Of a DNA stretch of 12,937 bases, positions 1 through 6,506 are shown piece by piece. The DNA is from Bacteroidetes bacterium UBA5697 (GTDB taxonomy: Bacteria > Bacteroidota > Bacteroidia > B-17B0 > Aurantibacillaceae). The notes below the pieces were generated by a model, which was not told the origin of the DNA, made no database searches, and saw nothing but the letters and a program-made list of their open reading frames with translations. The translations under genes were made by a program, and so were the position numbers. The stretch spans positions 1 to 12,937 of the forward strand of contig DIHL01000064.1 of NCBI GenBank assembly GCA_002420145.1, in the 5' to 3' direction. How positions within the stretch are numbered: position 1 is the first letter of the stretch; the number at the start of each line of letters is the position of its first letter.

Positions 1-2
1 GT

Positions 3-86
3 ATAACTTTATGTGGTCTTATTATTCTAATGCTTTTATTAGCATTTAAAATATATATTGATAGAAAAAATAAATTACAATCCTAA
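3..86 (+). CDS. C-terminal end of a probable membrane protein (partial, enters from the left edge)
   Basis: The third + frame is open from the window edge to a TAA at 84-86. Its 27 residues are a run of hydrophobic residues (I, L, C, G, M, A, F) of about 15 followed by a basic, polar tail ending K-N-K-L-Q-S. This is the usual look of a last transmembrane helix with a cytoplasmic tail. The stop overlaps the stop of the convergent transketolase gene by two or three bases, a compact arrangement typical of real gene ends. In a polysaccharide locus a flippase, polymerase or acyltransferase would be natural, but nothing here identifies the family. The short length means a chance open frame cannot be excluded. 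Confidence 0.4.
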   Translation: MTLCGLIILMLLLAFKIYIDRKNKLQS

Positions 87-1006
87 AGTTCAAAATATTT
101 TAGTTTCAATTCTATTCCTGCTAATTTCCGCAAGTAATCTTGTGTACCAGCAACAGAATAAAACGAATTGTTGATTCCGATTCGTTTTATTTCTGGATAA
201 GATATGGGTAAGGTTTTTTCTTTTAGGTCGTTTATGTGTTCTAAAATGGATGATCCAAATCCTCCATTTAATTGATGTTCTTCAATTGTAATGATTCGTT
301 TATATTTTCTGATAATGTCAACAAATTGCTCATTATTAAGCGGTTTTATAAAAGGAAAACTATATAATGAAGCGCTTAACTTATTATTTAATATATAGTT
401 TGCTGAGTAATCAAGCATAGCGCCGCAAGAAAAAATTGCTACATCATTACCCGATATTACATTGAGGATGTCGCCACTTTCGATTTTATTGACTTCCTTA
501 TTATATTTCTTATATACTTCTGGTTCACCAGCCTTTCCAATTCTAATATAACATGGCCCCTTATAATTCGATGTAAATCGCGTAATAGCACGCATTTCTT
601 CAGGATCGCCGGGGGAACAAACTGTTATGTTAGGAATAGTCCGTAACATGCCGATCTCTTCTGTGGCGTGGTGTGATGCGCCTAAAGAAGCATATGCATA
701 TCCACCACCAACGGCAATTATTTTTACATTTAAGTTGTGGTAGCAGATATCATATCTTATTTGTTCCATACATCTTAGTGTAGGAAAATTTCCAATCGAG
801 TATATGTATACATTGTAACCTTCCATTGCTAAACCGCTGGCAATTCCTGCCATATTTTGTTCGGCAATACCAACATTTAAAAATCTGTCAGGAAACTGTT
901 CTGCAAATGGTTCAACAACACTGAATCCTAAGTCTGCAACAATTAAAAAAATAGATTTATTTTCTTTTGCTTCTTCAATTAGCTCTTTGATAAATGCTGT
1001 CCTCAT
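83..1006 (-). CDS. Transketolase C-terminal subunit (pyrimidine-binding plus C-terminal domain)
   Basis: This is the second half of a split, thiamine-diphosphate-dependent transketolase, 307 residues. The pyrimidine-binding domain (about 1-165) carries N-V-G-I-A-E-Q-N at 44-51, where E49 matches the conserved Glu that activates the thiamine cofactor. It also has the H-H-A-T-E-E motif at 112-117 and S-P-G-D at 131-134. The C-terminal domain (about 185-300) holds E-E-H-Q-L-N-G-G-F-G at 242-251. The ATG lies 2 bp after the stop of the N-terminal subunit, so the two are almost certainly co-translated and form one enzyme. Split transketolases occur in archaea and in many biosynthetic clusters. The link to the CDP-dideoxysugar genes suggests a dedicated sugar-modifying enzyme and not the pentose-phosphate enzyme, but the substrate is inferred from context only. 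Confidence 0.9.
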   Translation of the reverse strand: MRTAFIKELIEEAKENKSIFLIVADLGFSVVEPFAEQFPDRFLNVGIAEQNMAGIASGLAMEGYNVYIYSIGNFPTLRCMEQIRYDICYHNLNVKIIAVGGGYAYASLGASHHATEEIGMLRTIPNITVCSPGDPEEMRAITRFTSNYKGPCYIRIGKAGEPEVYKKYNKEVNKIESGDILNVISGNDVAIFSCGAMLDYSANYILNNKLSASLYSFPFIKPLNNEQFVDIIRKYKRIITIEEHQLNGGFGSSILEHINDLKEKTLPISYPEIKRIGINNSFYSVAGTQDYLRKLAGIELKLKYFEL

Positions 1007-1008
1007 AA

Positions 1009-1812
1009 TTAGAAATTAAGTTCTCCAAGTGCTTGATTATATTCTTCTTGACTTGGTGATTTATAGTGCCACAGTAATTTATTTTCCATAAAACTAACAC
1101 CTTTTCCTTTAATAGTATTACAAATAATAACCTTTGGTTTTTGATTTTGATTATCACATGCTTTAAACGTGTTTAACAATTCTTTGTGATTATGTCCATC
1201 AATTTCATAGGTTTCCCAGTTAAATGCTTCAAATTTTTTTGATAGAGGCTCAAGATTAATGATATCTTTTACAAAACCAAAACTTTGTATCTTGTTATAA
1301 TCTATTATCAATATTAAATTTTTTAATTTTAATTGCGGGGCTAACAATATACTTTCCCAATTTGAACCTTCGTTTAATTCTCCATCACTTAATAAACAGT
1401 AAGTTTTCCATGTTTTTTGTTTCTTTTGGGACGCAATTGCCAAGCCGCAAGCAACCGGTAAAGCATGACCTAAACTTCCCACCGAAATTTCAACACCTGA
1501 AATATAATGACTAGTATGAGATAAAAATTTACTGCCATCGGCGGCATAAGTATCTAACTCTTTCAAATCAAAAAAGCCTTTTAAGCCAAGAGTTGCATAC
1601 AATGAGGTACAAGCATGACCTTTTGATAATAAAAAGCGATCTCTAGTTTCATTATGGGGTTGCAAAGGATCTATTTTTAATATGTCATTGTATAGCACTG
1701 ACAAAATATCAGCCATCGAGAAAGCACCACCAATATGAGAAGCTTTTGCCTTGAAAACCATGTTAAGAGTAACTTTTCTTATTTCTCTGGCAAAATCTGA
1801 TGAAGTTTGCAT
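1009..1812 (-). CDS. Transketolase N-terminal subunit (thiamine diphosphate-binding)
   Basis: This 267-residue protein is the pyrophosphate-binding half of the split transketolase. Visible family signatures are S-H-I-G-G at 25-29, K-G-H-A at 64-67, G-S-L-G-H-A at 112-117, and the thiamine diphosphate/Mg motif S-D-G-E at 142-145 ending at D-Y-N at 171-173. The I-K-G-K-G-V-S motif is at 234-240. All the expected histidines are present, so the protein looks catalytically intact. The leader before the ATG is A/T-rich without a Shine-Dalgarno site, as is usual in Bacteroidota. The 115 bp separating it from the upstream SDR gene contain no clear TAnnTTTG promoter in this direction, so SDR, N-subunit and C-subunit are probably one transcript. 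A C2 ketol transfer is the family reaction; acceptor and donor here are unknown. Confidence 0.92.
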   Translation of the reverse strand: MQTSSDFAREIRKVTLNMVFKAKASHIGGAFSMADILSVLYNDILKIDPLQPHNETRDRFLLSKGHACTSLYATLGLKGFFDLKELDTYAADGSKFLSHTSHYISGVEISVGSLGHALPVACGLAIASQKKQKTWKTYCLLSDGELNEGSNWESILLAPQLKLKNLILIIDYNKIQSFGFVKDIINLEPLSKKFEAFNWETYEIDGHNHKELLNTFKACDNQNQKPKVIICNTIKGKGVSFMENKLLWHYKSPSQEEYNQALGELNF

Positions 1813-1927
1813 GTGTATTTATTTTATAAATTATTCAATTTGTGTTTTAAGTTTTCTGAATGAAGAAAAAAAAACATTTTTTTGCTTTAAGAAATTTTGC
1901 TATGTAATCAGATACTTTCATTGAATG

Positions 1928-2965
1928 CTATTTTTTTGTTTCACTATTAAATTTAAATGTTTTATCAATGGCGTCTTTTAAGTTTGTAAATACTTTTAGT
2001 CCTAACCCGTTTTTTGCCCTTTCAATGGATGGAACATACATTGCTGGTGGCGCAGAAGTTTTTGCTTGTACTATTTCTACACCTAAATTATTGGTTGAAT
2101 ATTGGCTTATCATATTAGCTAATGATTCTAAATTAATAGCCTCGTCAGAACCAACATTATAAGGATAGCAGGATTTTCCTTCTGTTAAAATTTTTAATAA
2201 CCAAATCATTAAATCAGCAGTATATAAATACGCTCTTTGCGGAGTTCCATCTCCTTGTATTTTAATTTGTCTGTTATGAATGATGTCATTGATGAAATTG
2301 CCAATGGCAAAATGCCCATCTAAAGGTAAATAAGGGCCGACAAATGCATAACATCTCGCTATTTTTACATCAACTTGATGTTTTTTGTGGTAGATGTTAC
2401 AAAGCATTTCAGCAACTCTTTTTCCTTCACCGTACGACGCATCTTTTTCGTAAACATTTGTCGCGCCTGCATAATCTTCAGAAATATGAGTAACATGATG
2501 TGGTTGTTTGCCATAAACAGCACCGGAACTAATGTATAGTAAAGAGTTGGTGTTTTTTTGTTTTGCTAATTCTAGTATGTGTTTAGTTCCATCAACAATG
2601 CTTTCGTAAATGCTTATAGGTTCATTTGCAATGAGATGAGTATTGACGTCAGTAGCTGCATGAATAATAAAATCAATAGTTTGAACAGGAAACTCAAAAT
2701 TTTTCACATCTCCTTTTACCCAGGTAATATGCTCGTTATTAAATTCAGGATTTTGATTGATGAATTTCTGAGGATCTCGGCTTAGGGCTATAATATTAAT
2801 GTTTAGGTCTTTTTCGTTGTTAGCACAAATAAAATTTTGTAGCATACATTTTCCAAAAAAACCTGATGCACCCGTAATGAAAATGGTTTTGTGTTGTAAT
2901 TTATCCCAACTATTTTTAGTATGAGAGTACACAAAACGAAAGTCTTCTATAATTACAGTATTCAT
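1928..2965 (-). CDS. NAD(P)-dependent sugar-nucleotide epimerase/dehydratase/reductase (extended SDR)
   Basis: This is a 345-residue extended short-chain dehydrogenase/reductase. The Rossmann glycine motif T-G-A-S-G-F-F-G is at 31-38, the catalytic Ser region Y-I-S-S-G-A-V-Y-G at 144-152, and the Y-x-x-x-K pair is Y178/K182. R-C-Y-A-F-V-G-P at 204-211 and the R-A-Y-L-Y-T-A-D-L segment at 244-252 are typical of sugar-nucleotide SDRs. About 28 residues precede the Rossmann fold, longer than in most family members. Relatives are often named CDP-abequose or CDP-paratose synthases or dTDP-glucose dehydratases. The sequence alone does not decide between C4 ketone reduction, epimerisation, or reduction of a branch ketone. 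As first gene of a - strand unit with the transketolase pair, reduction of their product is plausible but inferred. Confidence 0.85.
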   Translation of the reverse strand: MNTVIIEDFRFVYSHTKNSWDKLQHKTIFITGASGFFGKCMLQNFICANNEKDLNINIIALSRDPQKFINQNPEFNNEHITWVKGDVKNFEFPVQTIDFIIHAATDVNTHLIANEPISIYESIVDGTKHILELAKQKNTNSLLYISSGAVYGKQPHHVTHISEDYAGATNVYEKDASYGEGKRVAEMLCNIYHKKHQVDVKIARCYAFVGPYLPLDGHFAIGNFINDIIHNRQIKIQGDGTPQRAYLYTADLMIWLLKILTEGKSCYPYNVGSDEAINLESLANMISQYSTNNLGVEIVQAKTSAPPAMYVPSIERAKNGLGLKVFTNLKDAIDKTFKFNSETKK

Positions 2966-2969
2966 CTAA

Positions 2970-2983
2970 TAAATAGCTATTTA
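2970..2983. repeat. 14-bp perfect palindrome just upstream of the SDR start
   Basis: TAAATAGCTATTTA reads the same on both strands and ends 4 bp before the ATG of the SDR gene, in the place where a ribosome binding site would lie. Its AAATAG and CTATTT half-sites recur, spaced apart, directly before rfbF (4070-4086). It could be a weak leader hairpin or a protein-binding site. In such AT-rich DNA, chance is also possible. Confidence 0.35.
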
Positions 2984-3010
2984 GCAGTCTCTAAAAAATT
3001 AAGTATGAAC

Positions 3011-3018
3011 CAAATTTA
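3011..3018 (-). promoter_or_regulatory. Candidate Bacteroidota -7 element for the SDR-transketolase unit
   Basis: On the - strand this reads TAAATTTG, an exact match to the TAnnTTTG -7 consensus of Bacteroidota sigma factors. It would start transcription about 40 bases before the SDR ATG at 2965. No TTG or TTTG stands at the usual -33 distance, so only half of the promoter is supported. Confidence 0.4.
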
Positions 3019-3090
3019 CACAATTTATTTGTCATTTTAACGAAATAAAAAATTAATATTTAACTTACTATAATTTGTGAGAAAAAACGT

Positions 3091-3098
3091 TATTTTTG
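3091..3098 (+). promoter_or_regulatory. Candidate Bacteroidota -7 element for the glycosyltransferase-rfbFGH operon
   Basis: TATTTTTG matches TAnnTTTG and lies 23 bp before the GTG start of the glycosyltransferase, implying a short leader. A TTTG is present at 3074-3077, but the 13-bp spacing is shorter than the usual 17-23, so the -33 part is not convincing. It shares the 156-bp divergent gap with the - strand candidate at 3011-3018. Confidence 0.35.
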
Positions 3099-3121
3099 GG
3101 TAATATTATAATTAAAAATCT

Positions 3122-4063
3122 GTGAAAAAACACATTTCAGTATTAACTCCTTGTTTCAATGAACAGGGCAACGTAGGCCCATTAAGTAAGGCTGTTGCTA
3201 AAGTTTTTGAGAAACTTCCTCAATACACATACGAACATATTTTTATAGACAACGATTCTTCGGATGATACTGTGAAAATATTGAAAGAAATAGCTCAAAA
3301 TGATAGTAATGTGAAGGTGATTTTAAATGCGCGAAATTTCGGACATATTCGTTCCCCGTTTTATGGGATGTTGCAATGCAAAGGTGATGCTGTAATTTCT
3401 TTAGTTTCTGATTTTCAGGATCCTCCTGAATTGATTGAAGATTTTTTAAAGAAATGGGAAGAGGGATATAAAATTGTTATTGGAGTAAAAAATAAGAGTA
3501 AAGAAAATCCATTGATGTTTGCTGTAAGAAAGTTTTTTTACAATTTGCTTAGTAAAGCGTCAGAGGGTAGTGGAGAGTCTCCAGTTAAAAATTTTACCGG
3601 TTTTGGTTTATACGATCAACAGTTTATTTCAGTTCTTAGAACTTTGGATGATCCATATCCTTATTTCAGAGGATTGATTACTGAATTAGGGTTTAATAGA
3701 TACGAAATACCTTATACTCAGCCACAAAGAGCGTCTGGCAAAACAAAGAACAATTTTTTTACCTTGTACGACATGGCTATGCTTGGTTTTACAAACCATT
3801 CAAAACTACCATTGCGTTTATCTGCCTTTATTGGATTCTTCTCGGCTGTGATTAGTTTTTTAGTGGCGTTAGGTTATTTTGTATATAAACTTATTTTTTG
3901 GGATAACTTTCAGGTTGGAATGGCGCCGCTAGTAATTGGCGTGTTTTTCTTTTCTTCTGTACAGTTATTTTTTATCGGAATTATTGGAGAATATATTGGA
4001 GCTATTCATACACAAATACGAAAGCGTCCATTAGTTATTGAAAAAGAAAGAATTAATTTTTAA
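3122..4063 (+). CDS. Family 2 glycosyltransferase, polyprenyl-phosphate sugar transferase type (DPM1/GtrB/ArnC-like)
   Basis: A 313-residue GT-A glycosyltransferase that starts with GTG. The N-terminal catalytic domain shows the opening S-V-L-T-P-C-F-N-E at 6-14, I-D-N-D-S-S-D-D-T at 42-50, and the metal-binding D-F-Q-D at 97-100 followed by P-P-E-L. R-G-L-I-T-E-L-G at 183-190 and the Q-R-A-S-G-K-T-K segment at 202-209 match the DPM1/GtrB/ArnC branch. Two C-terminal transmembrane helices (about 231-256 and 264-292) anchor it in the inner membrane, and it ends in a basic tail. Such enzymes move a sugar from a nucleotide carrier to undecaprenyl phosphate. As first gene before rfbFGH it may load the CDP-linked sugar made by its neighbours; this substrate is inferred. 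The stop is 23 bp from rfbF. Confidence 0.88.
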   Translation: MKKHISVLTPCFNEQGNVGPLSKAVAKVFEKLPQYTYEHIFIDNDSSDDTVKILKEIAQNDSNVKVILNARNFGHIRSPFYGMLQCKGDAVISLVSDFQDPPELIEDFLKKWEEGYKIVIGVKNKSKENPLMFAVRKFFYNLLSKASEGSGESPVKNFTGFGLYDQQFISVLRTLDDPYPYFRGLITELGFNRYEIPYTQPQRASGKTKNNFFTLYDMAMLGFTNHSKLPLRLSAFIGFFSAVISFLVALGYFVYKLIFWDNFQVGMAPLVIGVFFFSSVQLFFIGIIGEYIGAIHTQIRKRPLVIEKERINF

Positions 4064-4069
4064 TTAAAA

Positions 4070-4086
4070 AAATAGATAGTCTATTT
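4070..4086. repeat. 7-bp inverted repeat abutting the rfbF start codon
   Basis: AAATAGA (4070-4076) and TCTATTT (4080-4086) are perfect inverted copies around a TAG spacer, and the right arm touches the ATG at 4087. As RNA this is a weak A-U-rich hairpin covering the normal ribosome landing region. It shares its half-sites with the palindrome before the divergent SDR gene at 2970-2983. Confidence 0.35.
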
Positions 4087-4866
4087 ATGAAAGTAGTTAT
4101 TTTAGCAGGAGGTCTTGGTACTCGTTTATCAGAAGAAACAGATGTAAGACCAAAACCAATGGTTGAAATTGGTGGTAGACCAATTATTTGGCACATCATG
4201 AAAATTTATAGTCACTATGGCTTTAATGAATTTGTGGTATGTTGTGGTTATAAAGGTTATGTGATTAAAGAATATTTCGCAAATTATTTCTTGCACCAAA
4301 CAGATGTAACGTTTGATTTAGCAAATAATAAAATGGAAGTTCACAATTCTGGTTCTGAGAACTGGAAAGTAACTTTAGTTGATACTGGAATTAATACTAA
4401 TACTGCTGGTCGTATAAAACGTATTCAAAAATATGTTGGTAACGAACCATTTATGCTAACATACGGTGATGGTGTGGCTAATATTAATATTCCTGAATTA
4501 ATTCAATTTCATAAAAAGTCAGGTAAACTAGCGACTTTATCTTCTATTCAATTACCAGGAAGATTTGGTAATGTTGAGACAGATGCTAATGGAACAGTAA
4601 CAACCTTTCAAGAAAAACCTTTAGGGGATGGCGTTTGGATTAATGGAGGATTCTTTGTTTTAGAACCAGGTATTTTCAAGTATTTAGATGGTAACATGGA
4701 CGATGTTCAATGGGAGAAAAAACCATTGATTGAAATTGCAGATGCAGGACAATTAAGTGCATATCAACACAATGGTTTCTGGAAATGTATGGATGCGATT
4801 AGAGATAAAATTGAATTAGAAGCACATTGGCAAAGCGGCGCAGCTGATTGGAAAATTTGGAAATAA
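4087..4866 (+). CDS. rfbF: Glucose-1-phosphate cytidylyltransferase
   Basis: RfbF joins CTP and alpha-D-glucose 1-phosphate to form CDP-D-glucose, the first step of CDP-3,6-dideoxyhexose synthesis, in the cytoplasm. The 259-residue length fits the family (about 257). The nucleotidyltransferase signature L-A-G-G-L-G-T-R-L is at 6-14, R-P-K-P-M-V-E-I-G-G at 21-30, and the metal-binding D of Y-G-D-G-V at 126-130. E-K-P at 176-178, N-G-G-F-F-V at 186-191 and the late W-K-C-M-D at 232-236 are also family positions. The protein lies 7 bp before rfbG, the next enzyme of the pathway, and the two are surely co-transcribed. An inverted repeat abuts the start codon. The assignment is firm because the adjacent genes supply the rest of the pathway. 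Confidence 0.96.
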   Translation: MKVVILAGGLGTRLSEETDVRPKPMVEIGGRPIIWHIMKIYSHYGFNEFVVCCGYKGYVIKEYFANYFLHQTDVTFDLANNKMEVHNSGSENWKVTLVDTGINTNTAGRIKRIQKYVGNEPFMLTYGDGVANINIPELIQFHKKSGKLATLSSIQLPGRFGNVETDANGTVTTFQEKPLGDGVWINGGFFVLEPGIFKYLDGNMDDVQWEKKPLIEIADAGQLSAYQHNGFWKCMDAIRDKIELEAHWQSGAADWKIWK

Positions 4867-4873
4867 ATATACC

Positions 4874-5950
4874 ATGAAGAATTTAGATTTATTTTCAGGA
4901 ATATATAAAGGCAAAAAAATACTCGTTACAGGAGATACTGGTTTTAAAGGCTCTTGGATGTGTATTTGGTTAAAGGAATTAGGAGCAGATGTTTATGGAT
5001 ATGCTTTAGCACCGTTAACTGAAAAAGATAATTATGTAACCACTAAGCTTTCAAATAAAATTCACCATATGGATGGTGATGTAAGAAACTTAGATCAATT
5101 ACAAAATTATTTTAATCAAGTTAAACCAGATATTGCTTTTCATTTAGCGGCTCAACCTTTAGTTATTGAATCTTACAACAACCCTCATTATAATTTCGAA
5201 ACAAATTTAATGGGAACAGTTAACTTTTTTGAAGCAGTTAGAAACTGCCCTTCAGTAAAAGTGGCTATTAATGTTACCACTGATAAGTGTTATCAAAATA
5301 ACGAATGGATGTGGGGCTATCGCGAAAATGACGCGATGGGAGGAGATGATCCATATAGTGCATCAAAAGGTTGCTCGGAGTTAATTACCAATTCTTATAT
5401 TAAATCATTTTTTACTAAAGACGGTACAGCTCATGTGGCTTCGGGTAGAGCAGGAAATGTAATTGGCGGTGGTGATTGGGCTGATAATAGAATTATACCA
5501 GACATGATTAGAGCTTATCAATCTAATCAAACTTCAGAAATTCGAAATCCTAATTCAGTTCGTCCATGGCAATTTGTGTTAGAACCAGTTTTTGGTTATA
5601 TGAAATTAGCAGAGAAACTTTGGGCAAATGGTAAATCGTTTGCTGGAGGATGGAATTTTGGTCCAGCAGCTTTTGAAAATTATAGCGTAGGTGATGTTGT
5701 AACTGAAGTGAAAAAAATAATCCCAACAATTAAAATCGATGCTCCTAAAGCAACAGAAAAATTGCATGAAGCAGGCTTGTTGAAATTAGATATTACTAAG
5801 GCCGTGAACTTTTTAGGGTGGAAACCAAAATTAAATTTCGAGGAAACTATTCAATTTACAATTCAAGGATATCAAGAAGAGTTAAATTCTCAAAACAATA
5901 TCTACGATTGTCGTGTTAATCAAATAGAAGCTTATTGTCTTAAAAAATAA
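4874..5950 (+). CDS. rfbG: CDP-glucose 4,6-dehydratase
   Basis: RfbG is an NAD-dependent extended SDR that turns CDP-D-glucose into CDP-4-keto-6-deoxy-D-glucose. The 358 residues match the family length. The cofactor motif is T-G-D-T-G-F-K-G-S-W at 19-28, with the G-F-K-G-S-W ending characteristic of this dehydratase. Further motifs are H-L-A-A-Q-P-L-V at 90-97, T-T-D-K-C-Y at 135-140, and D-P-Y-S-A-S-K-G with the catalytic Y161/K165 pair. R-A-G-N-V-I-G-G-G-D-W-A-D-N-R at 192-206 and R-P-W-Q-F-V-L-E-P at 230-238 are near-diagnostic. It follows rfbF by 7 bp. Its substrate chain to rfbH is interrupted in the DNA by a small repeat-flanked gene that starts 34 bp after its stop. Confidence 0.97.
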   Translation: MKNLDLFSGIYKGKKILVTGDTGFKGSWMCIWLKELGADVYGYALAPLTEKDNYVTTKLSNKIHHMDGDVRNLDQLQNYFNQVKPDIAFHLAAQPLVIESYNNPHYNFETNLMGTVNFFEAVRNCPSVKVAINVTTDKCYQNNEWMWGYRENDAMGGDDPYSASKGCSELITNSYIKSFFTKDGTAHVASGRAGNVIGGGDWADNRIIPDMIRAYQSNQTSEIRNPNSVRPWQFVLEPVFGYMKLAEKLWANGKSFAGGWNFGPAAFENYSVGDVVTEVKKIIPTIKIDAPKATEKLHEAGLLKLDITKAVNFLGWKPKLNFEETIQFTIQGYQEELNSQNNIYDCRVNQIEAYCLKK

Positions 5951-5953
5951 TTA

Positions 5954-5978
5954 AACCATAAAAGACATAAAAGTTCAT
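5954..5978. repeat. Left arm of the inverted repeat flanking the GxxExxY gene
   Basis: This 25-bp arm matches the reverse complement of 6414-6438 at 22 of 25 positions. It contains two CATAAAAG units (5957-5964 and 5966-5973). The two arms enclose the GxxExxY gene and could pair in RNA into a long A-U-rich stem. Confidence 0.75.
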
Positions 5979-5984
5979 AAAAAA

Positions 5985-6398
5985 ATGCGGTTAACTAAAG
6001 CACAAATAAAAGACCTTACTTACCAAATCAATGGCGCTGCCATTGAAGTTCATAAGTCGCTTGGTCCAGGTTTATTAGAAAGTGTTTATCATAAATGCCT
6101 TGTTCATGAATTGAATATCCGTGAGATTTCTTTTACATCTGAATTATTAGTCCCTGTTAATTATAAAGGGTTGCAATTAGAAACAGAATTGCGTTGTGAT
6201 TTATTTATTGAAAGTACTATAGTAGTAGAATTAAAAGCTATTGAAAAGATATTGCCAATTCATGAAGCGCAGTTGCTTACCTATATGAATTTATTGGAGG
6301 CTCCTTTTGGAATATTATTTAATTTTAATACAACAAATATTTACCATGATGGCCAAAAAACATATGTTAATGAACTTTACCGAATTTTAAATGAATAA
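5985..6398 (+). CDS. GxxExxY family protein (PD-(D/E)XK nuclease-like)
   Basis: A 137-residue protein of the GxxExxY family. The name-giving motif is G29-L-L-E32-S-V-Y35, preceded by A-A-I-E-V-H-K-S-L-G-P at 18-28. A nuclease-like core follows: D72 in R-C-D-L-F, E82-L-K84 in V-V-E-L-K-A, and H-E-A-Q-L-L-T-Y-M at 93-101. This arrangement resembles PD-(D/E)XK nucleases, and the family has been grouped with them, but I know of no settled biochemical role. The gene stands between rfbG and rfbH inside an inverted repeat, and nothing suggests that it takes part in sugar synthesis. It looks intact. The ATG follows an A-rich stretch right after the left repeat arm. Confidence 0.9.
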   Translation: MRLTKAQIKDLTYQINGAAIEVHKSLGPGLLESVYHKCLVHELNIREISFTSELLVPVNYKGLQLETELRCDLFIESTIVVELKAIEKILPIHEAQLLTYMNLLEAPFGILFNFNTTNIYHDGQKTYVNELYRILNE

Positions 6399-6409
6399 CT
6401 AGCTCGTAC

Positions 6410-6450
6410 TTATATGTTCTTTTATGACTTTTATGGTTCAAAAAATAAAC
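6410..6450. repeat. Direct repeat copy 1, containing the right arm of the inverted repeat
   Basis: This stretch holds two CTTTTATG units (6419-6426 and 6429-6436) and shares both its start (TTATATGT) and its end (ATGGTTCAAAAAATAAA) with 6469-6499. It is about 10 bases longer than copy 2 because one CTTTTATG unit is duplicated. The right inverted-repeat arm is 6414-6438. Confidence 0.7.
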
Positions 6451-6468
6451 AAATCCTTGAATAAAACC

Positions 6469-6499
6469 TTATATGTCCTTTTATGGTTCAAAAAATAAA
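6469..6499. repeat. Direct repeat copy 2, just upstream of rfbH
   Basis: This shorter copy of 6410-6450 has one CTTTTATG unit (6478-6485) and ends 7 bp before the rfbH ATG. It may be the pre-existing target sequence or an older trace of the same element family. It leaves rfbH with an A-rich leader and no visible Shine-Dalgarno site. Confidence 0.65.
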
Positions 6500-6506
6500 A
6501 TAAACT

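Larger units (their letters stand above)
5954..6438 (+). mobile_element. Putative GxxExxY cassette resembling an intervening-sequence element
   Basis: A single small ORF is bounded by a 25-bp imperfect inverted repeat (arms 5954-5978 and 6414-6438), and a partial direct copy of the right end lies at 6469-6499. The unit interrupts the rfbF-rfbG-rfbH order that is normally contiguous in function. It has no transposase, so it is not an insertion sequence. The build is like 23S rRNA intervening sequences, which are stem-bounded and may carry a small ORF. Mobility is an inference from the repeats and position. Confidence 0.4.

Noticed and set aside
83..1812. Housekeeping pentose-phosphate transketolase
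   Set aside because: The split form, the position next to a sugar-nucleotide SDR and rfbFGH, and probable co-transcription with the SDR fit a dedicated biosynthetic role better. It cannot be excluded without knowing the other transketolases of the genome.
1863..1884. A-run followed by T-run (A9-CA-T7) downstream of the SDR gene as a terminator
   Set aside because: The stem would be only A-T pairs with almost no loop and no GC core. It is too weak to call, and the transketolase genes behind it need read-through because no promoter is visible.
2579..2785. 68-codon open frame on the + strand
   Set aside because: It lies wholly within the SDR gene on the opposite strand, has no recognisable family, and is explained by the coding bias of the real gene.
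5954..6499. CRISPR-like or MITE array from the CATAAAAG/CTTTTATG units
   Set aside because: The units are short, only five, unevenly spaced and without spacers. They are better read as inverted-repeat ends plus one partial direct repeat.
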